Shown in pieces: positions 61,577 to 64,000 of a stretch of 64,000 nt of DNA. The notes under the pieces are model-generated. The model saw only the letters and a list, made by a program, of their open reading frames with translations, had not been told where the DNA came from and did no database searches. This stretch comes from Thermogemmatispora aurantia (GTDB lineage Bacteria; Chloroflexota; Ktedonobacteria; Ktedonobacterales; Ktedonobacteraceae). The stretch is from positions 1 to 64,000 of the forward strand of contig NZ_BKZV01000005.1 of assembly GCF_008974285.1 (NCBI RefSeq). The letters are read 5' to 3'. The stretch's first letter is position 1; each line of letters starts with the position of its first letter. A program made the position numbers and the translations under genes.

Positions 61577-63376
61577 TTGACAGTGAGTTCAGAACACGAG
61601 AAAGTCACACAGGCGTCTGAAGAGACGCGGGCTCAGCTGCAGCCGCCGCCCCCACAGAGGGAGCAGAGAGCGGATCAGCAGCCGCCGAGTGGGGAGACGC
61701 CGTTAGCGACCGGGGCCGCTCCGTCTGCCGAGAGAGGGCAGTCTGCTGCTCCAAGAGAACAGGGGGTCCCCCCGGCGAGCCAGGCCGCCAATGACATGGC
61801 CCCTGGCCCGGCGCAGTTCACTTATTGGGAGCATGCTGGCCCGGGTCCGATGCTCCCTGGCGGTAGGGGACCAGGATGGGGCGCCTGGCCCTTACCGCCA
61901 GCGTCTCCGATGCCGCCAGCCACGCCGGGGTACACTTACTCGCCAGCCTACGGTGGATCGCCCTCCTATCCTTTTTATCCGGGCTACCCACCCTATGCGA
62001 ACTACGCTGGTGTGCCGCCGGTGCCGACCTGGCCAGGCCCAGGCTATTGGTATCCAGGCTACCCGCCCTACCCAGGCTACCCGTCCTATCCAGGCTACCC
62101 GGCCTGGCCAGCCTGGCCCGGTTATTCCGCCCACTGGCAGCCTGGCGCCGCCGCTGCTCCCCAGCGCCCACGAGACAATTACCAGGTGACGTTGGGGATC
62201 ATTGGCCTCATCTGCTCAGGGCTTGCCCTGCTGGCCGGACTGGGATCACTGGTCCTGGCCGGCATTACGGTGCTGGTTACAAGCACTTCAAGGTCAACAG
62301 GGGCCTTTTATCCCCTGACAGTGCAATCGCTGGTCTATACCTGCGCCGGCCTGATCGGCGGCGGTTTCTGTCTCTACCACAGCATCCGCTCACTGTTGGG
62401 CAAGCCGAGCCATGTCCTGAAGATGCCGCCGTTTTGGATCTTTCTGATCGGCTACGTGGTCACGCTCGCCATCGGGCTGGTTCTGCAGGCCACCCACCAG
62501 GCTGTTGCATTTCTACCGGTGACCACCGTCCTGATCTTCCTCACGGCCATCTTTCCCGCCCTGACTCTCCTCACGCTGGGCCTGCATCTCCTGCGCCAGG
62601 CTCGCTGGTCGACTACCTGGCGACGCTTCACGCTTGCCCTGACCAGTGGGGCGACAATGGGCATTCTCTTTGCCTCACTGCTGGAGCTATCGGCAACGCT
62701 GCTCCTCGCGGCAACAGGTCCTAGCTTTAACCCAGCCTGCTTGAACGATCCATCGAACCCTGTCTGTCAGGCAGGAACGAAGACGCTTCTCATCGTTCTG
62801 GCGGTGGTGGTAGCACCACTGGTGGAAGAGACGGTAAAACCGCTGGGCGTAGCTTTGCTCAGTGGGCGCCTCACCAGCGGGATCGAGGCTTTCATCCTGG
62901 GAATGAGCGCCGGCATCGGCTTTGACCTGGTTGAGACCATTGGCTATATCAGCATGGGTTATAGCGACTGGGCCCATGTGGCTCTGGTACGGTCAGGAGC
63001 AGGGTTGTTACACGGTCTGGGGGCGGGCATGGTGGCCCTGGGCTGGTACCACCTGATCCGCACCAAGCAGCGACGCTTGCGTCTCGGCTTTGCTTGCTGG
63101 TTGTACGCGGTACTGCAGCATGCTCTCTGGAACGCGTGCGGCTCGCTCTCATTGCTACCTGCGCCCGTGGGGCCGGCGATCCAGAGCTGGCAGCTAGATC
63201 TGGGTTTCATCAGCTTTGGTCTCGATGAGTTGTTGATTCTGCTGCTCACGATCATCTTCCTGGTGCTCTTCATACTGATCGTGCGCTGGCTACGTGCACA
63301 TTATCAGGAACCGACGCCAGCCTCGGCGGGAGCGGCAGATTCTTCCAGTGGGCGACCGGCGGCTGTCGGGGTATAA
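61577..63376 (+). CDS. PrsW-type intramembrane metalloprotease with proline-rich N-terminus
   Basis: The C-terminal 400 residues contain about nine membrane spans with the PrsW signature: the EE pair in APLVEETVKPLGV, the acidic GFDLVETIGYIS, HGLGAGMVALGWY and LQHALWNACGS. Such proteases can cleave anti-sigma factors. The N-terminal 195 residues are Pro/Gln/Gly/Tyr-rich and disordered-looking, with PGYP-type repeats at about 140-180. A TTG start at 61577 has AAAAGG just upstream; the GTG at 61583 is nearly as good. The next gene is a Ser/Thr kinase. The full length of 599 aa is about twice a minimal PrsW because of the N-terminal region. Confidence 0.85.
   Translation: MTVSSEHEKVTQASEETRAQLQPPPPQREQRADQQPPSGETPLATGAAPSAERGQSAAPREQGVPPASQAANDMAPGPAQFTYWEHAGPGPMLPGGRGPGWGAWPLPPASPMPPATPGYTYSPAYGGSPSYPFYPGYPPYANYAGVPPVPTWPGPGYWYPGYPPYPGYPSYPGYPAWPAWPGYSAHWQPGAAAAPQRPRDNYQVTLGIIGLICSGLALLAGLGSLVLAGITVLVTSTSRSTGAFYPLTVQSLVYTCAGLIGGGFCLYHSIRSLLGKPSHVLKMPPFWIFLIGYVVTLAIGLVLQATHQAVAFLPVTTVLIFLTAIFPALTLLTLGLHLLRQARWSTTWRRFTLALTSGATMGILFASLLELSATLLLAATGPSFNPACLNDPSNPVCQAGTKTLLIVLAVVVAPLVEETVKPLGVALLSGRLTSGIEAFILGMSAGIGFDLVETIGYISMGYSDWAHVALVRSGAGLLHGLGAGMVALGWYHLIRTKQRRLRLGFACWLYAVLQHALWNACGSLSLLPAPVGPAIQSWQLDLGFISFGLDELLILLLTIIFLVLFILIVRWLRAHYQEPTPASAGAADSSSGRPAAVGV
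61975..62115 (+). repeat. imperfect tandem repeat coding for PGYP units
   Basis: Within the PrsW-like gene, short units of the form tat/tac-cca-ggc-tac-cc recur (for example 62041-62100). They encode a run of Pro-Gly-Tyr-Pro copies with Ser, Ala or Trp between them. The length may vary between strains. Confidence 0.7.
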
Positions 63377-63518
63377 TACCGGCAGAGGCAGGCATTGCAG
63401 CCATCCTCACCGCACGGCGCGTGATGCCTGACGATGCCTGCCACGTTCTGTGTGTGTTTTAGCTTGGATACACGTCTCTCTGTATAGAGACAGGGAGCGG
63501 CGGCCAGGGGAGTGGGAG

Positions 63519-64000
63519 ATGAGGGAGCAACTCGGTCTTCCTATGCCAGAGCCAGAGAATAACGCTCAGAGAAGCCAGCAAAGTAGGAGCAATCGACGGC
63601 GCTTCGGCAACTACGAATTGGTGCGTCGCATAGACGTGGGCGGTATGGGCGAGGTCTATCTGGCCCGCCAGCGTACCGCCTTTGGCCGTGAGGTAGCCAT
63701 CAAGATCATGCGCCCCGATCTGGTGCATGATCCGATCGCGCGTCGGCGCTTTCTACGTGAGGCCGAGGTGAACGCCCACCTGAAGCATGAGCATATTCTC
63801 TCACTGATCGAGTTTGGCGAGGAGCAGGGACGACTGTTCTTCGTCACCCCTTATATTGAAGGGGGAACACTGGCCCAGCGTCTCCAGCATGGTCCTCTTC
63901 CGTTATCCGAGGTCTACTCGCTTTTCACTGCTCTGGTGCAAGCCGTGGCCTACATCCACCGACGGGGCGTCATTCATCGCGATCTAAAGCCGAGCAATGT
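63519..64000 (+). CDS. Ser/Thr protein kinase, N-terminal part (runs off the window)
   Basis: From the ATG at 63519 an open frame of 160 codons continues to the window end. It reads RRFGNYELVRRIDVGGMGEVYLARQ (glycine loop), REVAIKIMRPD with the ATP lysine, and at the edge VIHRDLKPSN with the catalytic Asp. All visible active-site residues are intact, unlike the pseudokinase at 32423-33472. A GGGAG directly precedes the ATG; an in-frame ATG at 63543 is an alternative start. The rest of the kinase and any sensor domain lie outside. Confidence 0.92.
   Translation, partial: MREQLGLPMPEPENNAQRSQQSRSNRRRFGNYELVRRIDVGGMGEVYLARQRTAFGREVAIKIMRPDLVHDPIARRRFLREAEVNAHLKHEHILSLIEFGEEQGRLFFVTPYIEGGTLAQRLQHGPLPLSEVYSLFTALVQAVAYIHRRGVIHRDLKPSN

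Noticed and set aside
63372..63377. TATAAT just before the final kinase gene
   Set aside because: It overlaps the stop codon of the PrsW-like gene and has no -35 partner, so it is probably chance.

Overview
The window looks like a chromosomal segment from a GC-rich, probably monoderm and thermophilic Chloroflexota bacterium. I suspect the Ktedonobacteria/Thermogemmatispora side of the phylum. That placement is inferred from gene content and style: an Rv1284-type carbonic anhydrase, fused purine enzymes, CruF-type carotenoid genes, many Ser/Thr kinases and vegetative promoters with clear TTGACA/TATAAT boxes. It was not tested by any search.

Layout. 1-3,700: the 5' end of a 16S rRNA gene on the minus strand with its promoter, a beta-carbonic anhydrase, a small membrane protein, an ECF sigma/anti-sigma pair and tRNA-Pro(GGG). 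3,771-9,694: dnaE, a LacI-family regulator with a striking palindromic operator, and a methyltransferase. 10,011-20,239: a purine operon, purS-purL fusion, purQ-purM fusion, purC, purF, purD, purE, purN, closed by a clean intrinsic terminator. It encodes PRPP to SAICAR apart from purB/H/K. Its PurC and PurE look like the two halves of animal PAICS, which fits the absence of purK. 20,424-27,774: an ADP-ribosylglycohydrolase, then a probable carotenoid glycoside-ester locus (a CruF-like hydratase fused to an acyltransferase, followed by three tandem CruG-like GT2 enzymes).

27,874-33,472: an accessory-looking block with a TcmP-like protein, an adenine/cytosine-N DNA methyltransferase preceded by a nested inverted repeat, a 664-residue protein with a nucleoside-phosphorylase-like end, and a pseudokinase. 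33,853-39,339: secreted or anchored proteins and a MoxR-DUF58 pair. 39,449-47,655: a minus-strand gene train headed by a remarkable ImmA/IrrE peptidase - UvrD helicase - Fe-S nuclease fusion, followed by a HAS-barrel protein, a HerA ATPase, a membrane protein and a GT9 glycosyltransferase. 48,079-53,871: a membrane protein, type III pantothenate kinase with an altered motif, two exported proteins, Mn-type superoxide dismutase and a split chromate transporter. 54,185-57,256: an ARPP-1-like protein and a Ro60-like helical-repeat/VWA protein, with a promoter-driven structured RNA candidate immediately upstream. 57,549-64,000: a TreT-like glycosyltransferase, cmk-plsC, tryptophan 2,3-dioxygenase, a PrsW-type membrane protease and the start of an active Ser/Thr kinase.

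The best candidates for under-described biology are the peptidase-helicase-nuclease fusion with its HerA module, the Ro60-like/ARPP/RNA locus, the CruF-acyltransferase plus triple GT2 locus, and the PAICS-like split enzymes with PurQ-PurM fusion in the purine operon.
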